15,286 nt of DNA from an uncultured Acidobacteriota bacterium (GTDB taxonomy: Bacteria > Acidobacteriota > Terriglobia > Bryobacterales > Bryobacteraceae): NCBI GenBank assembly GCA_937952345.1, contig CALFYN010000819.1, forward strand, positions 1 to 15,286, in the 5' to 3' direction. Positions 1 to 7,459 of this stretch are shown in pieces. A model generated the notes under the pieces. That model was not told the DNA's origin. It did not search any database and saw nothing but the letters and a program-made list of their open reading frames with translations. Numbering within the stretch: position 1 is the first letter of the stretch; every line of letters starts with the position of its first letter. Made by a program: the position numbers and the translations under genes.

Positions 1-80
1 CCACGCTTACCTCCACGGCCAGCATAGCAAATGCTAGGCGTATTAAGTTGGATATGCACTAGCTGCGCTGCAAGCGTTCT
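1..80. other. Non-coding flank downstream of the amidohydrolase
   Basis: This stretch lies beyond the stop codon of the minus-strand amidohydrolase. The only structure seen is a short dyad at 25-36 (TAGCA and TGCTA arms, 2-nt loop). It has no T-run on the minus strand, so it is not called a terminator. No gene is supported here. Confidence 0.4.
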
Positions 81-1709
81 CTATCGGGCATGGCCGTCCA
101 ATAAATCCGAGCCCGCCTGCAAGGCGCCGTACACGATCTGTCCGCCGATGATCGTGAGGATGCTTGCGGTGGCCGGCAGTTTCTCCGGTGGCACGGTGAA
201 GATATCCTGAGTGAGCACGACGAGGTCGGCCAGTTTGCCAGGTTCCAGGCGCCCTCGCTCCTTCTCGACGAACGCGGCGTACGCTGACCCGTGCGTGTAC
301 GCTTCGACGGCCTGCTCACGGGTGATCGCTTCCCGCGGACGGGCGGGATGCAGCGAGGCGAGCATAATGTTGAGGTAGGGGTTGAACGGCCCATCCGAAC
401 CAAAGGCGACCGGGATCCCTTGCTCGACGAGCGAGCGCAGCGGAAAGAAGGGCGTGCCGCTCCCATAGCGCGCGGCGATGAGATCGACCAGCGAAAAGTG
501 CGTAGGGTTCTGGAGAACGACAAGACCGGCATTACGCACACGCTGGATGAGATCGCCAGTGACGCCATCGCCGTGCTCGATACGGACTCGCTTCTGCTTC
601 CAATCCAGGCGCGGACGCCGCTCCATCTCGCGGAGGATGGTTTCGAGGGTGCGGTCTCCGCCGGCATGGAGCAATAGCGGCTGCTTTTCGCGGACGGCAT
701 CCTCGATGAGCTTTCCGATTTCCGTTGCGGAGAAATTCATGGCGCCCGAACGATGGGGAGCGTCGGCATAACGTCCGCGCAAGGCGACACCGTGTTCGAA
801 GGGAGTTCCATCCAGAATCCACTTCGTGCCTTCGACTTTCACGCGGCCGGATTGCGGCGTTCGTCCCTGGCGCGGTTCGGATTCGCCCGGAATCGGCATG
901 CGAATGGCGCGGAGCCTGATGGGTGATGCGATCTCTTCACGCAGCTTAACGTATCGGTCCATGTCGAGGAATGGCATGTCATCGACGGAGGTGATGCCAA
1001 ACCGCAGCATGGCTGCGGCGGTGGTGCGCAGGCTGTCCTTGATGACTTCGTCGGGGAGCAGGCGAGCGAGGCGGCGGCGGAGACCCCACTGTGCATACTC
1101 CCAGGCTTTTCCGTTCAAGCGCTGGGTATTTTGCTGGCGCTCGAAACGGCCGCCCGGAGGATCGGGCTCGTGGTCTGTGATCGCGAGCGCGTTCATGGCC
1201 GCTGTGTTGAAGAGGTCTCCGTGGCCGTAGAAGGTCGTGAGATAGACGGGATGGCGGGGAGCAATACGATCGAGCGCTGCTCTGTTGGCGTCGGGGGAAA
1301 GAATGACCTTTGCACCGACAACGCCGAAGATCCACGTGGCTGCACTTGCCTCGCGGGCCGCGCGTTCGACGGACTCTTGCGTCTGCTCCCAACTGGGATC
1401 GCGCTCCTCAAAGGCGAGTTGCTTTCCGCCGGGCGGGGTCAGCAGGGAGTGGAAGTGGGCGTCGTAAATCCCGGGTATGACGACCCGTCCGGCGAGCTCG
1501 ATTCGCTGTGTGTTGCGGTCTGCGAGGGCACCCACCATGGCGGAGGTTCCAACGGCAAGAATACGGTCCCCTTTCACCGCGATCGCTTCGGCGAACGGGC
1601 GTTTGGCGTCGCCGGTAAACACCTTGCCGTTGAGCAACACGAGGTCCGGCGGCGCGTTCTGCGCATGGAGAGCAAAGGCCGCAAGCGATACCAGGAGCAA
1701 TACGTTCAT
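81..1709 (-). CDS. Exported metal-dependent amidohydrolase (YtcJ-like, Amidohydro_3)
   Basis: A 542-aa hydrolase of the amidohydrolase superfamily, predicted to cleave C-N bonds of an unidentified small substrate outside the cytoplasm. The N-terminus is a Sec-type signal (MNVLLLVSLAAFALHAQ), which supports this ATG although no Shine-Dalgarno precedes it. Residues about 22-80 form the small beta-sandwich part. The metal motif DAHFH supplies H85 and H87, K296 sits in a TKWILDG segment at the usual position of the bridging lysine, and H348 (LLHAGGD), H379 (IEHGDG) and D439 (FGSDGP) complete the expected ligand set. The C-terminal LEPGKLADLVVL segment (488-499) is typical of the family. Length is normal. 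It lies 68 bp downstream of an AraC-type regulator on the same strand, so co-transcription or regulation by that protein is possible. The family assignment is firm; the substrate is unknown. Confidence 0.93.
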   Translation of the reverse strand: MNVLLLVSLAAFALHAQNAPPDLVLLNGKVFTGDAKRPFAEAIAVKGDRILAVGTSAMVGALADRNTQRIELAGRVVIPGIYDAHFHSLLTPPGGKQLAFEERDPSWEQTQESVERAAREASAATWIFGVVGAKVILSPDANRAALDRIAPRHPVYLTTFYGHGDLFNTAAMNALAITDHEPDPPGGRFERQQNTQRLNGKAWEYAQWGLRRRLARLLPDEVIKDSLRTTAAAMLRFGITSVDDMPFLDMDRYVKLREEIASPIRLRAIRMPIPGESEPRQGRTPQSGRVKVEGTKWILDGTPFEHGVALRGRYADAPHRSGAMNFSATEIGKLIEDAVREKQPLLLHAGGDRTLETILREMERRPRLDWKQKRVRIEHGDGVTGDLIQRVRNAGLVVLQNPTHFSLVDLIAARYGSGTPFFPLRSLVEQGIPVAFGSDGPFNPYLNIMLASLHPARPREAITREQAVEAYTHGSAYAAFVEKERGRLEPGKLADLVVLTQDIFTVPPEKLPATASILTIIGGQIVYGALQAGSDLLDGHAR

Positions 1710-1777
1710 GGAGGCTCAGCGTATCAGCCGCGGGGCGCACGGATTGTCGCGAGATTGCCGCCGGTAGCGCTGGATTG

Positions 1778-2695
1778 CTAAGAAGTAGCGCGGCGGTAGG
1801 CCGTCGGTGTCTGGCCCACGTGGCGGCGGAAGATTTGGGAGAAGTGGCTCGCGCTCTGAAAGCCGGCGTCGATGGCGATCTCGAACACGCTACGCTCCGT
1901 TTCGCGAAGCTGGCGCTTGGCCTCTTCGATGCGCAGGCTTGCGACAAACTCGAAGGGCGCGAGGCCTGTCGCTTGCCGGAACGCGCGACAGAAATGAAAC
2001 GAGGACAGCCCAGCCGCGTCCGCAAGGTCCTCGAGGCGAAGTTGCTCACCGAGACGGGAACGCACCAGATCCTCGACACGCCCTAGCCTTGCTCCTGGCA
2101 GACCTCCCCGATTGGGAAGGCGATGGGTTCGCCGATTGGAAGTGTATCCCCGGACGAGTTGGACGGCGGCTGTCAGCATGAGCTGCTCCGCATAAAGCGG
2201 GCCATGCGCGAAATCTTCGGACAGTTCGCGGCCAAGGGATCGGGCCAACTGCTCCAGCAGCGGATCGCGCACGAGGTAGCGGTCATCGAACGCGGCGCCG
2301 TGGTAGTCGAGATCAAGGGAACGGCATGCCGCCACCACTGTGCATGAGTTCAGGAAGAGGGCGATTGCCTGGTGGGGTGCATCCCAGGAAACGGAATGCG
2401 TGACTCCATCGCGCCAACTGTTGCCGATCAGCAGGTCGCCGGGTTCGACGCGCCGGTCGTAGAGCAGTGCGCCGCCCTGTTCGCGCTCGACGACGTTGGC
2501 GGTTCCGAATGTGAAAAGGACAATGCCGTGGGCGCCGGGAGCGGTGGTCAACTGAATCGGATCGGTTCCTGCAGGCTGGTTAAACACGAATACCGTTCCG
2601 GCAGCCAAGCCCGACGGAACGCTGGATGCGGTTGGCCCGTCTGGGAACGTTTCGGCCCACGAGACTCCGCTGCGCCGATCAGGTGGTGCTGTCAC
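1778..2695 (-). CDS. AraC-family transcriptional regulator
   Basis: A 305-aa DNA-binding regulator. The N-terminal part (about 25-125) looks like a cupin-type effector domain (VEPGDLLIGNSW, SWDAPHQAIALF). The C-terminal part (about 205-303) is a standard AraC/XylS double helix-turn-helix: first HTH about 220-243 (LRLEDLADAAGLSSFHFCRA), second about 268-291, then the family signature GFQSASHFSQIFRRHVGQTP. The start is GTG at 2695; an in-frame TGA lies just upstream, so a longer protein is excluded, and no strong ribosome-binding site is visible. It sits between a DUF4159 gene (40 bp upstream) and the amidohydrolase (68 bp downstream), which makes the amidohydrolase a plausible target. The inducer cannot be deduced. 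Confidence 0.93.
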   Translation of the reverse strand: MTAPPDRRSGVSWAETFPDGPTASSVPSGLAAGTVFVFNQPAGTDPIQLTTAPGAHGIVLFTFGTANVVEREQGGALLYDRRVEPGDLLIGNSWRDGVTHSVSWDAPHQAIALFLNSCTVVAACRSLDLDYHGAAFDDRYLVRDPLLEQLARSLGRELSEDFAHGPLYAEQLMLTAAVQLVRGYTSNRRTHRLPNRGGLPGARLGRVEDLVRSRLGEQLRLEDLADAAGLSSFHFCRAFRQATGLAPFEFVASLRIEEAKRQLRETERSVFEIAIDAGFQSASHFSQIFRRHVGQTPTAYRRATS

Positions 2696-2701
2696 AGGCC
2701 G

Positions 2702-2725
2702 TAGTCTACATCAGATCGGAGACTA
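2702..2725 (-). promoter_or_regulatory. Dyad upstream of the AraC-type gene
   Basis: TAGTCT (2702-2707) and AGACTA (2720-2725) form an inverted repeat with a 12-nt spacer in the 40-bp gap between the DUF4159 stop and the AraC-type start. It could be an operator for autoregulation or a weak processing structure. It lacks a T-run, so it is not a typical terminator. The arms are only 6 bp, so chance is possible. Confidence 0.3.
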
Positions 2726-2735
2726 TCGCTCCTGT

Positions 2736-3533
2736 TCAATGGGTCATGGCGTAGATGACGTAGTTGACACCGAGGCGGATGGCTTCGGAGGAGAAGCGCT
2801 CGGGATAGTAGGGATCGTCGGCGAATTCCCAGCCGTCGCCGATGTCCTGATTGAAGGTGATGGCGACCATGACGCGGCCTTTGGAATCGAGGATGGCGCG
2901 CCAGTGCGGGTTCGTGCCGCCGCGTTCGATGCCGGAACCGTGCACGACGTTGGCGCCGGGGACGCGGACGCGGTTGGTGAGATCGAAGACCGTGTGGAAG
3001 ATGGAATCGGCGTCGGCGAGTTCGACGACATTGGCTTTGGGGTCGATCCTGCGGATGCCGTCCATGAAGATGGCCCATTCGCGCTCATTGTGGAAGTCGT
3101 CGGCGAGGAGGAAGCCGCCGCGGTCGAAGTAGCGGCGGAGGCGTTCGGCTTCGGAGGGGGAGATGGTCCAGTCGCCGATGGAGACGGCGAAGAGGAACGG
3201 GTGGTTGAAGATCTCGTCGCTGGAGATGTCGATGATGGTTTCAATGGGTTCGACATCGATGCGGGTAAGGCGGTGGAGGAGGGAGATGAAGACGCGATCG
3301 CCTTTGTTGGCGTCGATGCCCCAGCGGAAATAGCGGCCACGGCCATCGAGCGGGGAGCGGTAACGGAGGCGGCCGAGGGCGAACTCGCCTTTGCGGCCGA
3401 CGTCGGGCGGATCGTCGATGGGGTCCTGCATCTCGTATTCGTAACGGGACCAGACGTTGGCGGAGCGCTGCGCCCAGGCAAAGGCGGCGAGGAGGCAGAG
3501 TAGTGCTAGGGTGATGCATACTCGGAGCCTCAT
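2736..3533 (-). CDS. Secreted DUF4159 domain protein
   Basis: A 265-aa protein of unknown biochemical role. The signal peptide is clear (RLRVCITLALLCLLAAFAWA, likely cut after A19-W-A21) and supports the ATG at 3533. The mature part matches DUF4159 features: the FALGRLRYRS opening (51-60), a predicted Rossmann/glutamine-amidotransferase-like core with HPFLFAVSIGDW (111-122), a helix, then GGFLLADDFHNE (139-150), and a C-terminal block with NQDIGDGWE (228-236) and ERFSSEAIRLGVNYVIYAMTH. DUF4159 genes often travel with MoxR ATPase and VWA/BatA genes, but none is present here. It is the first of three minus-strand genes and is transcribed divergently from the PQQ-like gene at 3652. Its codons favour C at third positions, unlike the G-ending plus-strand genes. 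The domain call is good; function is unknown. Confidence 0.85.
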   Translation of the reverse strand: MRLRVCITLALLCLLAAFAWAQRSANVWSRYEYEMQDPIDDPPDVGRKGEFALGRLRYRSPLDGRGRYFRWGIDANKGDRVFISLLHRLTRIDVEPIETIIDISSDEIFNHPFLFAVSIGDWTISPSEAERLRRYFDRGGFLLADDFHNEREWAIFMDGIRRIDPKANVVELADADSIFHTVFDLTNRVRVPGANVVHGSGIERGGTNPHWRAILDSKGRVMVAITFNQDIGDGWEFADDPYYPERFSSEAIRLGVNYVIYAMTH

Positions 3534-3612
3534 TCCTACAGACTACTAACAGGACGCGCAAAAGGGAATCGCCGCCGATTAACGCCGATCAGAAAGGTTA
3601 CGGACGCCTGCG

Positions 3613-3621
3613 TGATATAAA
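3613..3621 (+). promoter_or_regulatory. Extended -10 promoter for the PQQ gene block
   Basis: TG-A-TATAAA matches the extended -10 consensus (TGnTATAAT) at all but the last position. No good -35 is found 17 nt upstream, as is usual for extended -10 promoters. It predicts a start of transcription near 3628 and a leader of about 24 nt before the ATG at 3652. Confidence 0.5.
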
Positions 3622-3635
3622 GGAATACTTATTCC
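3622..3635 (+). promoter_or_regulatory. Dyad over the predicted transcription start (possible operator)
   Basis: GGAATA-CT-TATTCC is a 14-bp dyad with perfect 6-bp arms, placed directly after the extended -10 and across the predicted transcription start. A repressor bound here would block initiation. The binding protein is unknown and no matching second copy was found in the window. Confidence 0.4.
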
Positions 3636-3638
3636 CTC

Positions 3639-3645
3639 GAGGAGG
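3639..3645 (+). promoter_or_regulatory. Strong Shine-Dalgarno for the PQQ-like gene
   Basis: GAGGAGG ends 6 nt before the ATG at 3652, which fixes that start codon and suggests efficient translation. Confidence 0.7.
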
Positions 3646-3651
3646 CTGGGC

Positions 3652-5076
3652 ATGCTGAAAGCGTGTGTATTGTTGCTGGCGGCGGGGGCCGCGGCGCAGG
3701 CGACGGACTGGTTGCAGTTTCGCGGGCCGGGGTCGGCGGGCGTGTCGAACGCGACGAACGTGCCGGTGGAGTTCGGGCCTTCGAAGAACGTGGTGTGGAA
3801 GACAGCGCTGCCTCCAGGGCATTCGTCGCCGATTCTGACGGGCGACCGGATATTTTTGACGGCGTTTGAACAGGACAAATTGTTCACGTTTTGTTTGGAT
3901 CGGAAGACGGGGCAGATTTTGTGGCGGCGGGAATCGCCACGGCCGCGGAAGCAGGAGTTGCACAAGTCGAATACTCCGGCATCGCCGAGTCCGGTGAGCG
4001 ATGGGAAAAACGTGTATGTGTTCTTCACGGATTTCGGACTGCTGGCGTACGGGCCGGATGGAAATGAATTGTGGAAGACGCCGATGGGGCCGTTCAACAA
4101 TCCGTTCGGGATGGGGGCATCTCCGGTGCTGGCGGGGGACATTCTGCTGATTCCGTGCGATTCGGAGAGCGGGTCGTTCTTCTCGGCATTTGATAAGAAG
4201 ACGGGGAAGCAGATCTGGCGGGTGGAGCGTCCGGATTACAGCCGGGGATTTTCGACTCCGGTGCTGTATCAACCCCCGGCCGGCGGGCCATTGCAGGCGA
4301 TTCTGGCGGGGTCGTATCAATTGACTTCGTACGATGTGAAGACGGGGAAGGAAGTGTGGTGGTTCCGCGGGTTGACGTGGCAGTTGAAGCCGACGCCGGT
4401 GCTGAGTGAAGACAAGCAGACGGTGTACGTGCTCGGGTGGGCGGGCGGATCGGATACAGGGCAGCAGGAGGATATTCCGGATTTCAGCGTTGTGCTGACG
4501 CAGTGGGATAAGAACAAGGATGGGAAACTGGCGAAGGAAGAGGTTACGGATCCGAAGGTGACGAAGGATTGGGCACAGGTGGATCTGGACCGGGATGGGG
4601 CGCTGGGGGAGCGGGATTGGAAGCTGTATCAATCGCGGCGGTCGGCGCAGAACATGTTCCAGGCGGTGCGGATTGGGCCGAATCCGAAGGGGGATTTAGG
4701 GCCGGGGGCGCGGGTATGGTCGTATACGAAGTCGCTGCCGAACGTGCCTTCGCCATTGCTGTACCAGGATGTGCTGTACCTGATGAAGGAAGGCGGGATT
4801 CTGACTACCATCAATCCGGCGGATGGGGCGGTTTTGAAACAGGGCAGGATGACGGGGGCGCTGAGCCAGTACTTCGCTTCGCCGGTGGCGGCGGAGGGGA
4901 AGATCTATATGACGTCGGAGGCGGGGAATGTGGTGGTGCTGAAGGCGGGCAAGGAGTGGGAGATTCTGCGGGTGAATGATATGGACGATGAGTGCCACGC
5001 GAGCCCGGCGATAGTGGATGGGACGATTTATTTGCGGACGAAGAGCGCGTTGTATTGTTTTCGGAACGGCAACTGA
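3652..5076 (+). CDS. Secreted PQQ-like beta-propeller protein with an EF-hand pair
   Basis: A 474-aa exported protein made of PQQ/BamB-like propeller repeats. It has a short signal peptide (residues 1-17, ending AAAQA) followed by the family opening DWLQFRGPGSAGVS. Propeller blades recur through the sequence, for example FCLDRKTGQILW (80-91), FDKKTGKQIW (180-189) and YDVKTGKEVWW (227-237), then again from about 365 to 472. Residues 281-335 interrupt the propeller with two calcium-binding EF-hand loops: 286-297 (DKNKDGKLAKEE) and 311-322 (DLDRDGALGERD), each with acidic residues at positions 1, 3, 5 and 12 or close to it. It lacks the catalytic quinoprotein residues, so it is probably a binding or scaffold protein rather than a dehydrogenase. 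The next gene starts 6 nt after its stop, implying one operon. Partner and ligand are unknown. Confidence 0.88.
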   Translation: MLKACVLLLAAGAAAQATDWLQFRGPGSAGVSNATNVPVEFGPSKNVVWKTALPPGHSSPILTGDRIFLTAFEQDKLFTFCLDRKTGQILWRRESPRPRKQELHKSNTPASPSPVSDGKNVYVFFTDFGLLAYGPDGNELWKTPMGPFNNPFGMGASPVLAGDILLIPCDSESGSFFSAFDKKTGKQIWRVERPDYSRGFSTPVLYQPPAGGPLQAILAGSYQLTSYDVKTGKEVWWFRGLTWQLKPTPVLSEDKQTVYVLGWAGGSDTGQQEDIPDFSVVLTQWDKNKDGKLAKEEVTDPKVTKDWAQVDLDRDGALGERDWKLYQSRRSAQNMFQAVRIGPNPKGDLGPGARVWSYTKSLPNVPSPLLYQDVLYLMKEGGILTTINPADGAVLKQGRMTGALSQYFASPVAAEGKIYMTSEAGNVVVLKAGKEWEILRVNDMDDECHASPAIVDGTIYLRTKSALYCFRNGN

Positions 5077-5082
5077 AAATCG

Positions 5083-7341
5083 ATGAAAACATTTTTGGTG
5101 TTTTTGTTTTGCGGGGCGGTGGCGCTGGCGCAGCATCCGGATGTGGCGAGTGGACGGAAGTTGTTTCGTTCGGCTTGTTCGGCCTGTCATGGCGATAATG
5201 CGAAGGGCGGGCGCGGGCCAGATTTGACGACAGGGGAATGGAAGCATGGCGGATCGGATGAGGATTTGAGCCGGAATATCACGAAGGGGATTGCAGGGAC
5301 GCAGATGCCGGCGATTCCTCTGCCGGAGGCGGATACGCGGCAGATTATTGCGTTTATGCGGTCACTGGTGGCGCAGGCGGAAGTGGTGCCTGGGAATGCC
5401 GAGGCGGGGCGGAGTGTGTATGGGGCGCAGTGCGCGAAGTGCCATATGTTTGGGGGGACGGGCGGGCGATTCGCGTCGGATTTGACACGGGTGCGGAATC
5501 GCCAGAAGGCATCGGCGGTGAAGAAGGCCGCGGGGGAAGGGGTGACTCTGTATGCGGTGCGGACGAAGGCTGGAACGGTGGTGCGCGGGGCGAAGAAACA
5601 GGAGGATACGTTCGCGCTGGTATTGATGGATGAGGCCGAGAAACTGCATTCGTTCTGGAAGCGCGATGTGACGGTGTCGAAGCGGGATGTGGCGCATCCT
5701 GTGTTGGGCGCCGGCGTGGCGGACGATGTGGTGGCGTTCTTGATGAAGTATGACGTTGCGAAGATGGGTCCGGCGGAGTGGAAGCCGGCGGCGGATTTCA
5801 ATGTGACGTTCGAGCGCTTGCGGAATGCTGCGAAGGAGCCGTGGAACTGGCTGACGTATTGGGGGGATTTCGCAGGGCGGCATGCATCGGCTTTGAAGCA
5901 GATCACGGTGGAAAATGTGGGCCGATTGCGGAACGACTGGACGTATCAGTTTGGCGGGAATACGGTGGAGACGATGCCGCTGGTGGTGGACGGGTTGATG
6001 TTTGTGACGGGTCCATTGAACAATGCGGCGGCGCTGGATGCGCGGACGGGGCGGACATTGTGGAAGTATACGCGGCAGTTGCCGAATGTGGCGGCGCATT
6101 GCACGGTGATGACGAATCGCGGATTCGCGGTGCTGGGCGACCGGCTGTTTCTGGCGACGTTGGATATGCACCTGGTGAGCCTGGATGCGAAGACGGGCAA
6201 CGTGATGTGGGATATCGAGGTGGATGATTACCGCAAGGGGTTTTCGATTACGCACGCGCCGCTGGCGATTGATGGGAAGATCATTGTCGGCGTGACGAGT
6301 GGTGAGTGTGCGCTGTATGGATGGGTGGATGCTTATGATGCAGCTACGGGGAAGCGGCTGTGGCGGACGCATTCGGTTGCGCAGCCAGGGGATCCGAACC
6401 GGAAGAGTTGGAATCCGGAGCCTTCGGCGCAGTATGGCGGATCGCCGACGTGGACGACAGGGACTTACGATGCGGAGACGGATACGATTTTCTGGCCGAC
6501 GGGGAATCCGGGGCCGGACTACGATGGATCAGTGCGGCAGGGGGACAATCTGTACTCGTGCTCGGTGCTGGCGTTGGATGCGAAGACAGGGAAGATGAAG
6601 TGGTATTTCCAATACACGCCGCATGATGTGCATGATTGGGATGGGAATCAGACTCCGGTGCTGATTGAAGGCGTGGTCCGCGGGCAGAAGCGGAAACTGC
6701 TGGTTTCGGCGCAGCGGAACGCGTTTTATTACGTATTGGACCGGAATACGGGGGAGTTTTTGGGTGGGCGCGCGTTTGCGCGGCAGACGTGGGCGAAGGG
6801 GCTGGATGATAAAGGGCGGCCGATTGTGCTGCCGAATACGACTCCGACGCCGGAGGGGAATTATGTGTGTCCGGATGCGGCGGGGGCGGCGAATTGGGGA
6901 GCGCCATCGGTGGACCCGGTGACGGGGTATTTTCTGGTGTCGGTGCGGGAAGCGTGCGCGACGTATTTTTCGGCGACGAAGCCTCCGGTGCCGGGGCAGG
7001 GGTACACGGGCGGCGGGCAGGAGATTGACCGGAAGATCGGGACTCCGGGGTCGGTGCGGGCGCTGGATGCGTTGACAGGCGAGAAGAAATGGGATTTTCC
7101 GTTGCAGACGGGGTCTTCGGCGACGGGAGTGCTGGCGACGGCGGGCGGGGTTGTGTTTGCGTCGTCGGCGGATGGGAATCTGATCGCGCTGGAGAGCAAG
7201 ACTGGTCGGTATCTGTGGAGCTATTACACGGGGGCGAGTATTATCAGCTCGCCGATTGCGTACGCGGTGGATGGGAAGCAGTATGTGGCGATTGCTTCGC
7301 AGTCGGCGTTGTTTGTGTTCTCGGTGCAGGGAACGAATTAG
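5083..7341 (+). CDS. Diheme cytochrome c - PQQ-dependent dehydrogenase fusion
   Basis: A 752-aa periplasmic quinohemoprotein, predicted to oxidise an alcohol or similar substrate with PQQ and pass electrons to its own hemes. After a signal peptide (1-16) comes cytochrome domain 1 with CSACH (32-36) and a probable distal Met75 (QMPAI). Domain 2 has CAKCH (117-121) and resembles the heme-binding domain common in Planctomycetes/Verrucomicrobia; where that family has Met-Pro, this protein has H205-P206. The quinoprotein propeller starts near 255 (WLTYWGDFAGRHASALKQI). By analogy with methanol dehydrogenase, E408 (SGECALYG), N475 (TGNPGP) and D518 (TPHDVHDWDG) bind metal and PQQ, D518 being catalytic; D520 is at the +2 position linked to lanthanide dependence. 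The vicinal Cys-Cys of alcohol dehydrogenases is H339-C340 here. No proper Shine-Dalgarno is seen, so translation is probably coupled to the upstream gene. Substrate unknown. Confidence 0.92.
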   Translation: MKTFLVFLFCGAVALAQHPDVASGRKLFRSACSACHGDNAKGGRGPDLTTGEWKHGGSDEDLSRNITKGIAGTQMPAIPLPEADTRQIIAFMRSLVAQAEVVPGNAEAGRSVYGAQCAKCHMFGGTGGRFASDLTRVRNRQKASAVKKAAGEGVTLYAVRTKAGTVVRGAKKQEDTFALVLMDEAEKLHSFWKRDVTVSKRDVAHPVLGAGVADDVVAFLMKYDVAKMGPAEWKPAADFNVTFERLRNAAKEPWNWLTYWGDFAGRHASALKQITVENVGRLRNDWTYQFGGNTVETMPLVVDGLMFVTGPLNNAAALDARTGRTLWKYTRQLPNVAAHCTVMTNRGFAVLGDRLFLATLDMHLVSLDAKTGNVMWDIEVDDYRKGFSITHAPLAIDGKIIVGVTSGECALYGWVDAYDAATGKRLWRTHSVAQPGDPNRKSWNPEPSAQYGGSPTWTTGTYDAETDTIFWPTGNPGPDYDGSVRQGDNLYSCSVLALDAKTGKMKWYFQYTPHDVHDWDGNQTPVLIEGVVRGQKRKLLVSAQRNAFYYVLDRNTGEFLGGRAFARQTWAKGLDDKGRPIVLPNTTPTPEGNYVCPDAAGAANWGAPSVDPVTGYFLVSVREACATYFSATKPPVPGQGYTGGGQEIDRKIGTPGSVRALDALTGEKKWDFPLQTGSSATGVLATAGGVVFASSADGNLIALESKTGRYLWSYYTGASIISSPIAYAVDGKQYVAIASQSALFVFSVQGTN

Positions 7342-7368
7342 CCCGTCGCTTTTCGAAAAATCGTGGTA

Positions 7369-7459
7369 TATACTAGGCCCACCTGGGATTTCCATGTCCC
7401 GCAGGGGAAATGTTATTGAGGTTGGCTGATACCCGCCTCTCCGTGAAGGAGAATCCACG
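7369..7459 (+). promoter_or_regulatory. Putative -10 and structured leader of the TonB receptor gene
   Basis: A -10-like TATACT (7369-7374) lies 85 nt before the ATG at 7460, with no convincing -35. The leader has three possible hairpins: CCTGGGA/TCCC(GC)AGG (7382-7405), an alternative ATTTCC/GGAAAT (7388-7393 with 7406-7411) that excludes the first, and TCTCC/GGAGA (7438-7442 with 7448-7452). The last one buries the Shine-Dalgarno AAGGAG (7446-7451). This suggests, but does not prove, translational control of the receptor. Confidence 0.4.

Noticed and set aside
2739..3503. 254-aa plus-strand open frame opposite the DUF4159 gene
   Set aside because: Highly repetitive Gly/Ala/Asp/Glu/Val composition; the minus frame has a signal peptide and conserved domain features, so it is the real gene.
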